Shown: positions 35,253 to 47,730 of the stretch, piece after piece
Numbering within the stretch: position 1 is the stretch's first letter
How the letters are laid out: every line of letters begins with the position of its first letter
DNA from: Caenorhabditis elegans
Taxonomy: Eukaryota; Nematoda; Chromadorea; Rhabditida; Rhabditidae
NCBI RefSeq assembly: GCF_000002985.6
Contig: NC_003280.10
Coordinates: 4,026,501-4,090,500 of the forward strand
Direction: 5' to 3'
Length of the DNA: 64,000 nucleotides
Made by a program: the position numbers and the translations under genes
Notes under the pieces: generated by a model
The model's database searches: none
What the model saw: the letters and a program-made list of their open reading frames with translations, nothing else
What the model was told of the DNA's origin: nothing

Positions 35253-36039
35253 CACTGCAACTTTTTCCTCACGAGGGACGAGGAAAAGTGGTTTCTAGGC
35301 CATGACCGAGGGGCCGACAAGTTTCAGCGGCCATTTATCTTGCTTTGTTTTCCGTCTGTTTTCTTTCGTTTTTCACAGCCTTTTCCCGTTTTTTCTTATT
35401 AAAACTGATAAATAAATATTTTTTGCAGATGCCAAAACGGTTTCCAAGTAAAAAAAAGTGTATTCAGTGGGCAAGCAGCGGTGAAAGTGGTCAATGCAAT
35501 ATGATGGATTACGGGAATACAAAACCTAAACTTTTTCTGAAACATGATACATATGATGCTTAGATGCTGAAATTACCTGATTTTCATAACGAGACCGCTG
35601 AAAAAGTTTTGAGATTTTCAAAATTAAACTTTTTGTGCGAAAATCTCGACCTTTTCACCAAAAAAGTTGAATTTTGGAAACCTCAAAATTTTTTCAGCGG
35701 TCTCGTTATGAAAATCAGGTAGTTTCAGCATCTAAGCATATGTATCATGTTTCAGAAAAAGTTTAGGTTTTGTATTCCCGTAATCCATCATATTGCATTG
35801 CCCACTTTCACCGCTACTTGCCGACTGAATACACAATTTTTTACTCGGAAATTGTTTTAGCATCTGCAAAAAATATTTATTTATCAGTTTTATTAAGAAA
35901 AAACGAAAAAAATCGGTGAAAAACGAAATAAAACAGGCGAAAAACAAAGCAAGATAAATGGCCGATGAAACTTGTCGGCCCCTCGGCCATGGCCTTGAAA
36001 CCACTTTTCCTCGTCCCTCGTGAGGAAAAAGTTGCAGTG
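35253..36039. mobile_element. 787-bp foldback element in the 5' leader of the ZYG-11-like gene
   Basis: Nearly palindromic: arms of about 385 bp run inward from CACTGCAACTTTTTCCTC at both ends and meet near 35640. It is flanked by TGGTT on both sides (35248-35252 and 36040-36044). Each arm carries, facing inward, a TTTTTTGCAG acceptor and a short open frame containing CIQ, then ASSGESGQCNMMDYGNTK and KLFLKHDTY. The near-identity of this peptide in both arms mainly reflects the palindrome. Excision rejoins GAGAACGTCTTTAACCAGG, the leader before the ATG. Confidence 0.85.
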
Positions 36040-36507
36040 TGGTTAAAGACGTTCTCCTGTAAAACACAAATATAGTAAAAATAGGTAGACTGGATGCATG
36101 TAAAGAGATGGAACGCTCACTATGTTATTAGAGAGCACATCTGGCAATGAATAGCGCGTTTTTTGAAAATAGGAAAAGGTCAGCATTCAGATAATACCAA
36201 TCAATAAATATCTTGGTCCAATTTATTACAAAGAATGAGTTAAATACGTCTAAACTTCCAAAAGCTTTATTTGCTGGAAGTGGAAGTCTTGAAATTTAGA
36301 TAATAAAAATAGGAATAAAAAATTCAATAACACTATTCTTTCCTTGTCGACTTGAATGTGTTCCACGCATTCCAACCTATCGAAACATATCGAAAGTTTA
36401 TCGAAAAGTTTCTGAAATTTTTGCTACATTTTTTTTTGGGAAAAAATCTTTAAAAAATTTTCAAAACATAACAATGATGCATGTAAATTTTATTTGCCAA
36501 AATTATA

Positions 36508-37557
36508 TCAGTCCCAAATCATAAAATAAAAAAACCAAAGATCGCAGAAAAAAGTAGCTTGAACTCCATCGCTCCTCGAAATATCGTATCCACCGTAAAC
36601 CGTTTCTGATCGCCGAAATCCACCCATTGGATCCTTATACTCGAAAGTTCTCTTTATGGTCTCTAGCTGCTGTCGATACTTTATACCTTTACACAAAGTT
36701 GTTTCGTTAAGCTTATTTTTACACTTTATCTCTAAGTACTTCAAATTTCTGTTAGCACAATCGAGCATCCAATGCTTCAGGAACAAGCCGAGGTCGTTTT
36801 CAGTGATTTCAGTAGATCTAACTTTAACAATTGGGCTTTCAATAGTCAATAAGCTATTGAGATCTAAATTTAGGAAACCAACAAGTACCTCATAAAAGTT
36901 TTTAAATAGAACTTGATGAGACGAGTGATATGGTGGAGTTGGACCAAACATCTGAAATACGAATATTAATGACCTCTTTAAAAATTGACGTACTCTTAAA
37001 TTTTTAGCGTTGTTCATAGCATCTTGAAGGACTTTGTTCTGCGATTGAACATTTCTACACGTCAATACTCGAATTGGAAAATCTGCAAGCGAATCGTCTC
37101 CCTCCTCATACACAACATCAATATGCGGATTGTTTAAAACATCCACAAAATGAAGTAGATAATCTCTTGCCTTGAAATTCAAACATTCAGAAGTTATATC
37201 TAATATCTTATCGTATGAATTGTGTCCGTTTCTCACTCCCACCTTAATCTTCACACTGACTGGGACAAAGTTCTTCTCAGAATATTCTACTTCCGCCGAC
37301 ACATGACAATACATTAAACAAACACCAGGTTGTTTTCGAAGAACTATTCTCAAATCTACATCGCTGACGTTTAATGATTTCAAATGTCTTTTTACGGATT
37401 TTGAGCAAAATGAACGAAATATTCTGAAAATTTGAACTAAAAAATTGTAAAGCATAATTGCCTGAGAAACCACTCACATTTCGGTCATATGCATGTGCTG
37501 GAGTAAATCTGATAGAGGCTCGGACGGATAACGGCGTCGCGGGGACAACGATCCCAT
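36508..37557 (-). CDS. F-box protein with FBA_2 domain (fbxb-type)
   Basis: Minus-strand exons 37478-37557, 36994-37423 and 36508-36951 keep phase and give 317 residues. The first intron has a GTGAGT donor and TTTTCAG acceptor; the second is a 42-bp intron that is also open, so retention would add 14 residues. An F-box-like N-terminus (YPSEPLSDLLQHMHM, then SFCSKSVKRHLKSLN) binds SKP1-type adaptors. The C-terminal half has FBA_2 features: TENDLGLFLKHWMLD, RNLKYLEIKC and YGGYDISRSDGVQAT. These are large, fast-evolving worm families of presumed SCF substrate receptors. The neighbouring minus-strand ZYG-11-like gene begins about 450 bp downstream once the foldback element is discounted. A minus-strand AATAAA lies at 36489-36494. 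Confidence 0.85.
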
Positions 37558-40500
37558 GACTTTAGAGTAGAAGATTTATGAATAAACTGTATGAGGAGAA
37601 AATGACTGTTATGTACACAGCGCAGAATGGATATAGAGTCAATATATTACAGACCATCGATTGGTTCTGTTGGCAATCTAAGCGTCCAATAAGAGTCGAT
37701 TCGTGGGAAGAATAGGTGCAAATCCCACGTAGGTCGAGTTTATGAATTTTACATGAAAGGTATAGCAAGCTACCGGCACCAAGCTCTTGCTGAACGTTGT
37801 AATATTGAATTTCCAATTAATTGAATTTAAAAAGAGTTTGTAATAAAAAAAAAAGAGTGTTTTAGTGAACTTTTTGGTCTGAAACAAGCAACAAATCTAT
37901 TTTATATCTATTTTATTTTGAAACTATGTAGTTCAAAAATACTTTCCCTCACCCAAAAGACTCTAAAAAATAGGGTCAAAAGAAAGCATTTGCTGACCAC
38001 GAACCAGTCAGTCTCCCTCCAAAAAATCCGACCAGTTGTCTAATCCTTTGGAAAAAGGTTTCAGAATGCCGTCTTCTGTCATGTGTGACCGTTCAGAATC
38101 GTCAGATCATCCGATAATATGACCCCTTCTCTTATCCTCTCTTTTTCCAACTTTTTGGTTACTCTGGGCTGGCTGGCATTGTAAGCAGTGAAGACGGTGA
38201 CTACGGGTAAAAGTAAAAGCTTTTAAAGCAATATTTGGAGGATGTTTTTGGGCGCGTAATTATCCAGTCATGATCTAGACATGATCAATTATGCAACAGT
38301 CTTCTTCGCCCCTTCCGCATTTGCCATTATGAACGTTTCTTTGAAAAATGGCAGACATTCTTGAAGTTTTTTCTCCAAAAACGGTGAATTCATGGATGGA
38401 TAAAAGTGTTAAATTGCGTTATTCAAGTGGAAATTTCTGTGGATTTTCCACGGAACTTTTTGAAATTCTTTGGCATCTCATGTCTCAATAGTCTTTGGCT
38501 TAATCTGAATTATTTGGTTTTCTATTATCTTGTACTTTAAAATTGATTTGCTATATATTTAAAAAAAAAATTAAAATATGAACTGGCACACTATTATAAA
38601 TGAGCACACCTTCATAGCTTTGTTACAATCGAAATTTCAGAAAAAAATGTGATAAAAATGCTATGATTTTTTTTCGAAAAGAGGTTAATTTTACACATTT
38701 TCAACAGATATATTGTTTATCAAAATATCTGATTTCAAAAATGTGGCCGTCAAGAAGAAAAAGCCAAAGTTACAGACCGTTTTCTGAAAAAAATCCAATT
38801 TCCGCCATAAAACTCTTCATATCCAACGTACCGACTTGAAATTTTGAAAAATGATCACTTTTTTGGGGACTCTACAATGTCCTAAAAAATCTTTCAAAAA
38901 ATACTGTCCATCTCCAAAATCGTCCTCCGCTCCAAAATAAGAAATGGGACTTTTGCTTTTCGAAAAATGGGCGAAAAAATCAAATTTCGATTTTTGGGTC
39001 GAAAAAAATATTTTTAGAAAGCTGAGAACACGCTATTTACGAATTTCATATTCATTTTAGGTGATTTATTTTCTGAAATGACCTAAAAATTAAACAAAAA
39101 GAACATAATTTTAATTCTCACGTGAAATGTTTTTGTTCGCTTATAGAAAAGAAGTGAAACACTGAGCACATTACCAAATAATTACACGTGAGAATAAAAA
39201 TTATGTTCTTTTTGTTTAATTTTTAGGTCATTTCAGAAAATAAATCACTTAAAATGAACATGAAATTCGTAAATAGCGTGTTCTCAGCTTTCTAAAAATA
39301 TTTTTTTGACTCAAAAATCGAAATCTCATTTTTTCGTCCATTTTTCGGAAGGCAAAAGTCCACTTTCGTTTTTGAGAGCGGAAGACGATTTTGGAGATAG
39401 ACAGTGTTTTTTGAAAGATTTTTTAGGACATTGTAGAGACCTCAAAAAAGTGATCATTTTTCAAAATTTCAAGTTCCTACGTTGGATATGAAGAGTTTTA
39501 TGGCTGAAATTGGATTTTTTCAGAAAACGGTTTGTAACTTGGCGCAACATGAAAATACCAAAAATCATAAAACTGATAAAACGTGGAGAAATATTTCTTA
39601 CATACAACTCATGAAAATTTTTCTTCTGAAAATCAATGAATGATGGGTTATGACGGGTACAACAAAAGAGTTCTCAAATTGTTTCGTGATTTTTGGTAAA
39701 ATGGCTTTGACGCTGTGTAACTCTACAAAAAGTTTTAGACTTAAAAAAATTAGTGTAATTGAAAGAAAAAATATTTTTGTTCATTTTGTTAGTCGAACAA
39801 ATGTTTAATAGACGGGTAGTTTTTGAGATATGCCTGTTTGAAGATACCAAATTTAGATAGTTTAGGCGGTTATTTGGTCCGCTGAGCGTGTTTTTGAGTG
39901 GAAATCAAAAAAGTAGAAATGTTAAGATGAGTTTTTTATTTCGGTTCCACTTTCTCCAATGATCACTTCACAACTTTTTTTTTCTGCTATCAAAATTCTT
40001 ATCTTCTCAATACCCAATGAATCATTTCCGTTCTCATCAACTTTGACGAAAAGCAAAAAAGAGTGACCCGAATCAAAGTATAAGTACCAACAATTATTGT
40101 CTCGTCGTTTAATTCAGTTATTTATCCATTTTTTCCACTTTTCGCTTTTCATGCCCTCTCAAACACAAACACACGAAACCCCACCCCTTTCCTGCAATAA
40201 AAGTTTCCGCCCGCCTTTGCCTCTCCCCGGCCGGGAGGGTACTATCCATCCGTTCATCCCCGTCTTTCACACGAAGCCTGTTTCTGTTTCATAAGCACAT
40301 ACGTATTGTCTCTCTCTCTCTCTATCCATTTCTCTCTCTGTTTCTCAAAACTGTCCAGTACATGGGGGAAAAGGTGATGACCAACCAGAATGACCACCGA
40401 TTAACGTCCCATCGTTCCAACAACTACCCCCACTCTACTATTACTTTTTCTGCAGTTCTTTTTTTTTCGTTGGCTTTTTTGTTAGTAGACTTAGGTATAA

Positions 40501-41123
40501 ACGTCATATTTTTTTCAAAAAATCAATGTCTTATGAACAACTTTGAGTTCCTATAAAACCGGTTTCTACAGGAACTTTCTAGGTCTATTTTCATTTTTTT
40601 CCTCAAAAATAAATGTTGTTGTTTTGTCCCATGTGACCAAAAATAAGTTTTTCTTGCAAAAAACAACAACTAGAAATAGAATTTCAAAATTTTAAAATGA
40701 TTTTGCTTACCTGCCTACGTGCCTACCTACCATCAATTTTCTGTGCTTCGGCTAATGTGTCTAGTGTTCACAAAATTTGTGGAAAGTTCAACTGGGACGT
40801 AAGAAAAGTTCACCTAAAATTTGAAATTAGGCAGGCGTAGCTCGCTTTAAAGGCAAGCAGGCAGCATTTTTTAAAATTTTTTTAGATGTGCTACTCACTT
40901 TTGTACGAGGCTTTCAATTTCAATTGTTTGAAAATTTTTTATCTATCTCCTTTTTTGTTGCACAGTTCTGAAAATTTTTCCAACCAATTTTTCTCTTTTT
41001 TACTGACTTTTAACTCCTTCTTCTTCACTTTTTCAATATCCAAGTCTAAATTTCCAGATTTTTCTGCTAACGTTATCCAAAAAAAATTCCAAAAAAAGCC
41101 AGTTACATCACAGAGCACACATT
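37558..41123. other. Intergenic region between divergent F-box and ET-module genes
   Basis: No gene is seen. It contains the large palindrome at 38772-39540 and, at 40090-40350, a CT-rich promoter-like region with GCAATAAAAGTTTC near 40195, CCCGGCCGGGAGGG and a (CT)n run near 40312-40340. Copies of GCCTACCTGCC-type words lie near 40710-40870. Confidence 0.55.
38772..39540. repeat. Large palindrome, arms of about 365 bp
   Basis: The left arm begins near GTTACAGACCGTTTTCTG (38772) and the right arm ends with the complement CAGAAAACGGTTTGTAAC (39540). They meet around a loop of about 45 bp centred near 39155. Phrases such as AGCTGAGAACACGCTATTTA and TGACCTAAAAATTAAAC are inverted copies with few mismatches. 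It is a foldback or MITE-type element with no clear target duplication that I could fix. Confidence 0.88.
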
Positions 41124-44100
41124 ATGATCCGGCCATTACCATTTCTTCTGCTGTTGTCATCACTGGCAGGGGGTGAGTTTTTAATCTGCGAAAATCAGTC
41201 AACTCCTATTAAAAACAAATTTCAAGCTTCTAGGTTCATTGGGAGCTGAAATAAAATCACTTGATTTTTTTTCGATAAGCCGCGACGCGACCGCACAGTA
41301 TCTAAACTTCAACTTCTTTTATCTTTGCTCCTCGTTATCCTAGAGATCTAAATTTTTTCAGTACAGGGCTTCCATGTAGGCGCTAGAACGCCTGCTTACC
41401 ATGAAAACCCTTGTTAGCTACTGTAAATTGGAAAATGTGTACTACGACTACTAAACCACATAAACACGTTCTTTTTATGACCAGCATAAGTTGGGCAGAT
41501 TAGCTTTGGGCAGCACCAGCAGCAGTATTCGCAAATGTTTTCAATTTCAATTTACTCGATTTCACCTCCTCCTTCTCCCTTCGTCAAACCATCCTAAACC
41601 AGACGGAACAATTTGACGGGAATAAGAGGGGAGGTTAGCCTTACACATATCCTTTTGTATCCGATTTTCTTTTTCTAACTCGCGAGTGCGGGTGCCGTCT
41701 GTCACCGAGAACGACTAATTTAGTAGTGGAGAGAGTGCAAGCTAGTTTTAATTGGTAGGGGAGAGAAGTTTTTGGAAGCTTAACTTTTGGCAGGAACTTC
41801 AGTTTAGAAGAAAAAAAAAGAGAACAACAGAAATAAATACAAAATTTCAGTGGCCACCCTTTCGTGTAACATTTGTGCCGATGTGGGTCTCGACGAGTTT
41901 GGAGAATGTCTATCGCAATTCGATTACGACTGCAGTCCATATGCCAGGAGATTCCCGGCAAGTGAGAAAATCTACTGTAGAAGCACGAGGACAAGGAATG
42001 CAACAAGTAGTGAGTTTTGCTCTACATACAAAAAGGTTTGAGCAGTTTGGTCGATAAAAATGAGTTTTTCCCATTCCATTCATTGCTGAAGTTTCAGCCG
42101 ACTTGGTTTGTTGGGAGCTGAGATACACCTGTTTAAATTAGAGTGATAGCCGAGTTAGAGTGATAGCCGGGACGCAACCGCGCCGCAAGGCTAAAACTTT
42201 GCAGCAGTGTTTCTCAGCCGCCGTTAATCAAATTGCGTTGAAATTTTTTTTCACGTGATGAGATTCTCTGTTATCGTGACTATTAAAAAAAGAGTAGCCG
42301 CGACGCAACCGCGTCGCACGAGCAAAACTTTAAAGCAGTGTACAACCAAAATTGCAAAAAAAAAACGTTTTTCCTGTCAAACTCTCTAACACATTTTAAG
42401 GTTACATACACATTCCCCGGAAGAAGCATCGACCCGTGTCCATTGCGCACTTAGGTTATGAAATTATTGTTTGTTAGGATATCACCATGCAACCGTGAAA
42501 TTAGGCCGCTTCCCTAGCATCCTAAGAAATTCTAAATCTGGAAGGTGTAGGGGGACGGGGGGCAGCTTCTAAATCCTGTGGTGCGACCGATTTAGTCCTC
42601 TATTCGTTCTCCAGCTAATTCGGTGTCTGCAAACAATTGGGGAGAGGGAGAGATCTGACGGCCTGCGCGCACGGTCACAAAATATTATACTTTCGTGAAA
42701 CTTTCACCGGGCAATGAATCTGTTGGTGACCTAGTTGAATTTAGTTAGAGGCTTGTGGCAAAGAGAGAGGGATTTCAGTAGTTTTTTTTCTTTCAGAATC
42801 CTACACAATAATGAAGGAATGCATTTCGGAACAAGACCACTACAAGAATTATCCTCAGAAAGGCTACAGCATTGACGAGGAATGTGATCTGGTAGACGTT
42901 CAGGGAGTTGAGATGGCCTACTGCCTCTGCAGATCGGATCACTGTAATAAAAACCCGATTGCCGAGCAGTTCATGGATTTCGAGAAAAAACATCCTGAGC
43001 TCTTCGGTGATATTGAAGAAGCTCGTCCGCCAAGCCCTCCTAGAGAGCCACCTACGTTCAGGTCAGGAGAAGCTCCATTGAAGATTCAGCCGCTACCTCC
43101 TGGTATGGCGCAGCACGTACCGTCTCCGAGCTCTTTTGCCGCACCAATTTTGAATCCACCGGCGATTGTTCCAATTAATGATTTGAGGGTGAGAATTCGA
43201 TTTTATGGCAAATTTTTAGGCTTAGACTTAGGCTCAGGCTCAGGCTCAGGCTCTTAGGCTCAGGCTCTTAGGCTCTGACTTTGGCTCAAGCGTTGCAAAA
43301 GTTTCTCGAATTTAATTTTTTGGAAACTACATATCATAATTGACGATTCAAATTCCAAAAATTCCAGACACAATCCCAATCAAAATCGTCTGAAATTATT
43401 GAAATCCGTCGTTCTCAACTTCCATCACGAGCCTCGGGAATCGAGACAGAGATTAGTAGTCAACCAAGACGACCGATCAGTAACTCCCGGGAAACTGAAG
43501 TTCCGATCATGAACCTGCCAACAAATCATATTAGTCAGGGATCTTTTGTAGGAAGTGGTCAGATTGTGCCAAATCCACCGCAGTTGCCGACGAAAGGTTA
43601 GTGAGAAGCCAGGCAGAATTCGAATATTATTTCTAATTCCAGAAATTTCTTCCTCAACAATGAGATGTATTCAGTGTGGAGATGGAAGTCTTAGAAATGT
43701 AAATGAAGAATGCAAGAGACAAGTACAAGTCGAGTGTGCTTCAGAGAGATCGTTGTGCTTTACGCGGCAAATTGATTTGGGGAATAGTAAGTGGTTTATT
43801 TCAACTCAGAAATAGCAGCCGACGTCTCCCGGGCTATGCGAACCCGGGAGACGTCGGCTGCTATTCACTCAAGCTTTATGACTCCAAAAGATCCATATGT
43901 TCAAGTCTAACTCCAATATTCCAGGCATGTTCGGCATGGAGAAAATGTGCGTACTTCCCGAGCAACTGGTTAACGAGTTCGGCGAGGCCGCCAGAAACGA
44001 AGGATGCGGTAGTTCGAATGCCGGAAGAGTTCAGTATTGTGCATGCTCTTCACCAGTCTGTAATCAGCTTCCGTTGGCTCAGCAGGTAAGAAAACACTTT

Positions 44101-46187
44101 TAAGAAATTGTATTGACCTAGTTCGCAGCTATTTAAACTCCCGAGAAAACATACTCATTGTCTTGTAATCCATAAAAATAAAAAGTAACAATTAGTTGGA
44201 TATACATACGACCCCAATAGTTATGCGTGTGTTCGTGCGCCCCCCCCCCCCCCCGATGAAGTGCCGTCGAAGGTGACGAAACGACACAATCACACTTGAC
44301 CCGAATTGCAGTCAAGAACATTTACAAGTTGACTGAAGTAGATTGGGGATGTATTTACAATAGATGATTGGGGGAAAAAGGAAATTAAGCTGATTAGAGA
44401 GAGGGATAATGGGATTAAGAGTAGAAAAACACAGAGGTGTTTTCTGAGGGGCAGCAAAAACTTAGCTCTACGAGAAATGTTGTAGTTGAGACACAAAGTT
44501 CTCAACTCATTTAGCATGGTTAAGAACGTGCTCACATAATTTTTTTTGGCGAAGAATTTCCGCTTTTTTGTAGATCAAACAGCGATGTGACAGCCTGACA
44601 TCACCTGGGTGTGCACCGGAGAAGTATCTCTTCCCCGTAAACTTTAAACATTTTCAGAGACAACTCCTCACCGCCATAGCTCCAGCCCGCTCAAAAACCG
44701 TCCCAGATCTTGCAACTCCAGAGCTTCCAATCCCCCAACCTCCAAGATTCGCCGAGGTTCCCCCGATCCCCGATGCCCCCACAAACCCTCCAACAACAAC
44801 TACACCACCTCCACCACCGCCAACTCGTGCTCCACGACCCATCATCCCAACAGAAGTGCGACGTCCTCAAATGCCGTCTCTGATTTGCATAACCTGTGGA
44901 GAAGCCAACATGGCGGATCCAACAGCCGACTGTTCGTCTGCAGCTGAAGAGGCTTGTGATGCGAATGCAAAGTACTGTGTCACTAAGCAAACACAGATTT
45001 CTACAAGTGAGTCTTGTCTTGAATTGGATTGGTTTTAAGGAGGAAATAAATGAAAAAGTGAAATTGTTGGTTTCAGGTTCATTTGCCATGGAGAAGAGAT
45101 GTTTGTCGGAGATTGATGCAGCTGTTTTCTTGCCAGGGGAGAAGGTAAATTGTGTAAAAAAATTTAACCAGCTTTATGACTGAAAAATCTGAAATTTTTG
45201 AACTCATCTCATGTGCTTCAAGTTTGAGCAGGACTTGGCAAAAATGTTTCAAAAGACCTGAAAATTTCAAAATTTTTTCAGCTAACCGAAGGATGCGCCA
45301 CAAGTGAAGGTGGTCTTGTGAACTACTGTATTTGTCGGGGAAACACATGTAATCGACCGTCCCTTCTTCAGCAGGCTCAGTCTTCAGGGTGAGCTTGGCG
45401 CGAAATTTTTTTTTAATTATTAAAACTTGAAATCTAGTTTTTTTTTGCAAATTGACGCGAAATTCAAAAATTACGGTTTCAAATATTTGTAAAGTTCGTA
45501 CAGTATAACATTGAATTTTGGTTGGTTTGAATTTTTGGAATTTCCTCCGAACATTGTAGTCGGCAGGCTGTTAACGTGCCTATCGACATGCCTGCATGCC
45601 TGCATACCTACTTAGGCTTACTATTAGGCTTAGGTGTAGGCGTAGGCTTAGGGCCTACCGCCTATTCTCATTATCTGACCGTAGTAAATGTTCTGTGTTT
45701 TTTTTGTTGGTTTATTTTCTGAGTAGGTAAGGCAAGGCGTGAATAGGTTTTGAAAAATATTTTGTTAGTTCTAACTCTTGACGGAATTCAACATGAAAAC
45801 TGATCCAAAATACCTTTAAAATTTCAAATATTTGTCCTGGGTTTCAGAGTCCGCGATTCCCTCGAAGAGCAGCGTCTAATGGAAGAACAAATCCAAAAAT
45901 CCCAACGTTTTGCCAATTCTCTCCAAACAAATCGAGTACCAAATCAAGCGAACGTGGGAGTTCTCCCACCAAATCATAGCCATGAGAACAAGGAAAAACC
46001 AAAACTTCCGCCAGTTTTTCTGGATGAAGATGATTCGTTGGAGGTCGCAAAAGACGTTCGGACTGAGGATGACATAATTAAAGAACGGCAAAGAGAATGG
46101 GCGAGAGCCGGAGAGACACGGGCGGCGGCGAGCTATGTCACGTTGACATCCTCACTGCTTGTCATCTCAATTCTTCGTTTGCTCTGA
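41124..46187 (+). CDS. Secreted, probably GPI-anchored protein with three ten-cysteine ET-type modules
   Basis: Ten exons: 41124-41172, 41851-42009, 42797-43188, 43368-43596, 43643-43786, 43925-44085, 44658-45006, 45077-45144, 45282-45388, 45848-46187. All phases agree, giving 665 residues. A signal peptide (about 1-16) is followed by modules at 22-119, 285-370 and 455-540. Each has the same ten-cysteine order: CxxC, four single Cys, one before a Gly/Glu-rich turn, then CxC and a last C (YCLCRSDHC, YCACSSPVC, YCICRGNTC). This resembles the Caenorhabditis ET module. Linkers are Pro/Thr/Ser-rich, for example a PPPPP run near 430. The hydrophobic C-terminus (YVTLTSSLLVISILRLL) suggests a GPI signal. 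Biological role unknown. AATAAA is at 46423. Introns carry TTAGGC repeats, a perfect hairpin and a 15-C tract. Confidence 0.86.
43218..43278. repeat. Short degenerate TTAGGC block in ET-gene intron 3
   Basis: TTAGGC and CTCAGG units alternate over about 60 bp within intron 3. A second such block (TTAGGCTTAC, TTAGGTGTAGGC) lies at about 45612-45652 in intron 9 of the same gene. Confidence 0.75.
43811..43865. repeat. Perfect 23-bp GC-rich hairpin in ET-gene intron 5
   Basis: Arms 43811-43833 and 43843-43865 are exact reverse complements (AATAGCAGCCGACGTCTCCC-GGG) around the 9-base loop CTATGCGAA. The stem contains no mismatch. It sits in the 138-bp intron between exons 5 and 6. Confidence 0.93.
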
Positions 46188-47399
46188 AAAAGGAAATTTA
46201 GAAATTTTAAAAATAATTCTGTATTTTTTGTTTGAAAAAAATTACTGACGTATGTATACTATGTCGTCTTTAGACCTAGATCCTCTCCTCAATTGGTTTA
46301 TTCTCCTTGTCCGTACCAAATTGGCTCACACTATGGGTTCCCTTTGTCACTTTAATTTATTCTCAATTCATCAATGATGTGATTTGCTTCCGTTTTGTTG
46401 TCTTTTTTTATTTCGAAAATTGAATAAACATTTTTTAAAACATTTTTTACATTTTTAGAAATGCAATTATTTTGCTATAAATGTTGGTAAAACTTCTTTC
46501 TTTTTTTCTTAAAATATTTTTAAAAATTGATAAAAGTATTTTTTTTTTGAATTTGAATAAAATGGATTTCTGAAAAAAAAATTTCCAAAATTTCCAAAAA
46601 TGAAATTTTCTAACATTCCATACATTTTTCTATTTTATTGGAACAAAATTTTGAAACAGAAAAAAAAATTCAGTTTTTTGCATAGGGTGCCTGAATTGTA
46701 CCTACAAGGTGCTTGGACCCGAATAAGCAGGCAGGCAGGCCTAAAATTATGCCTAGAAACTCTTGAGCCAAAAACCAATGTTCTCTTAATCTACTTAGCT
46801 TTATTGAAATAGCAACATTAGAAATAGAAAATTAAATATAAAAATATATGCCCCCTTAGCCCCTCCATTAGCAAATGCTGATGATGTTAGTATTAAATAA
46901 TTAATAAGAAGAGCCAGCTCAACCCGGGCGTTGCCTTCACCGCCACCACGAGTTAGCTCTTCCTTCATTCTCTTTGTGAAAATTCAAAACATTCCCCCCC
47001 CTCCCTCCCTTCACTCCCGGTTAAAATTCTCTTTTCATGTTCGCTTTTTCCCCTCACTTTCTAGATACTTAAAATCCCATTTATTTGCCACTTTTTTATT
47101 GACTACTGTAAAGCCAATTATGTCTGGGTTCGTGGTAAACTGAAATTCGCGTGAATGTCTGGATTTTCAGAAAATTGGCTCAAAAATTTGTGTTTTTCTA
47201 TGTGCAAAAACAACGCGCACTGCTGACCTCCTTCCCGACTTCCTTCTAGAAAAAAGAGACAGCAAATTATTACCGGAGCATGCATTTTTTCTTCGAGCTG
47301 GCGGCTTTTCATTTCAATTTTGTTTACCTTCCGCAATTTTTTTAGGTTAGTGAGATTGGGGAGTTGTTCTGGAATTTTCCAGAGTTCTTTGTTCAAGGT

Positions 47400-47730
47400 T
47401 GGGTACGTAAAAATTAGGTAGGCGCGTAGGCATGAGATAGGCACGTAGTTATTGGGTAGACACGTAGGCACTATATTTGTTGGTCCATAGAGGGAAAGTA
47501 GGCGAGGGAGGTAAGTAAGTACGCATTATACTGGCACGTAGGTAATAGGAAGGCACATGGCTTATAGGTATGCACATAGGCAATCGGCAATAGGTTAGTA
47601 CGTAAACATGATGTAGGCATTATGTAGGCACGTATGCATTAGGTAGGCACGTGGCTATTATGTAGGCATTTTGGAACTAATATAGGTAGTCACGTATGTA
47701 TAAGGTGGACACGTGGGACACAGGTAAATA
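47400..47730. repeat. Degenerate TAGGCACGTAGG array
   Basis: GTAGGCACGTAGGCAT-type words recur every 15-30 bases with point changes over about 330 bp. Related to the CCTACGTG array at 4394 read on the other strand. Confidence 0.7.

Noticed and set aside
35345..35563. Short frames with the GESGQCNMMDYGNTK phrase as a gene
   Set aside because: The phrase is present in both arms of the foldback element, so its apparent conservation comes from the palindrome; no further exon is seen.
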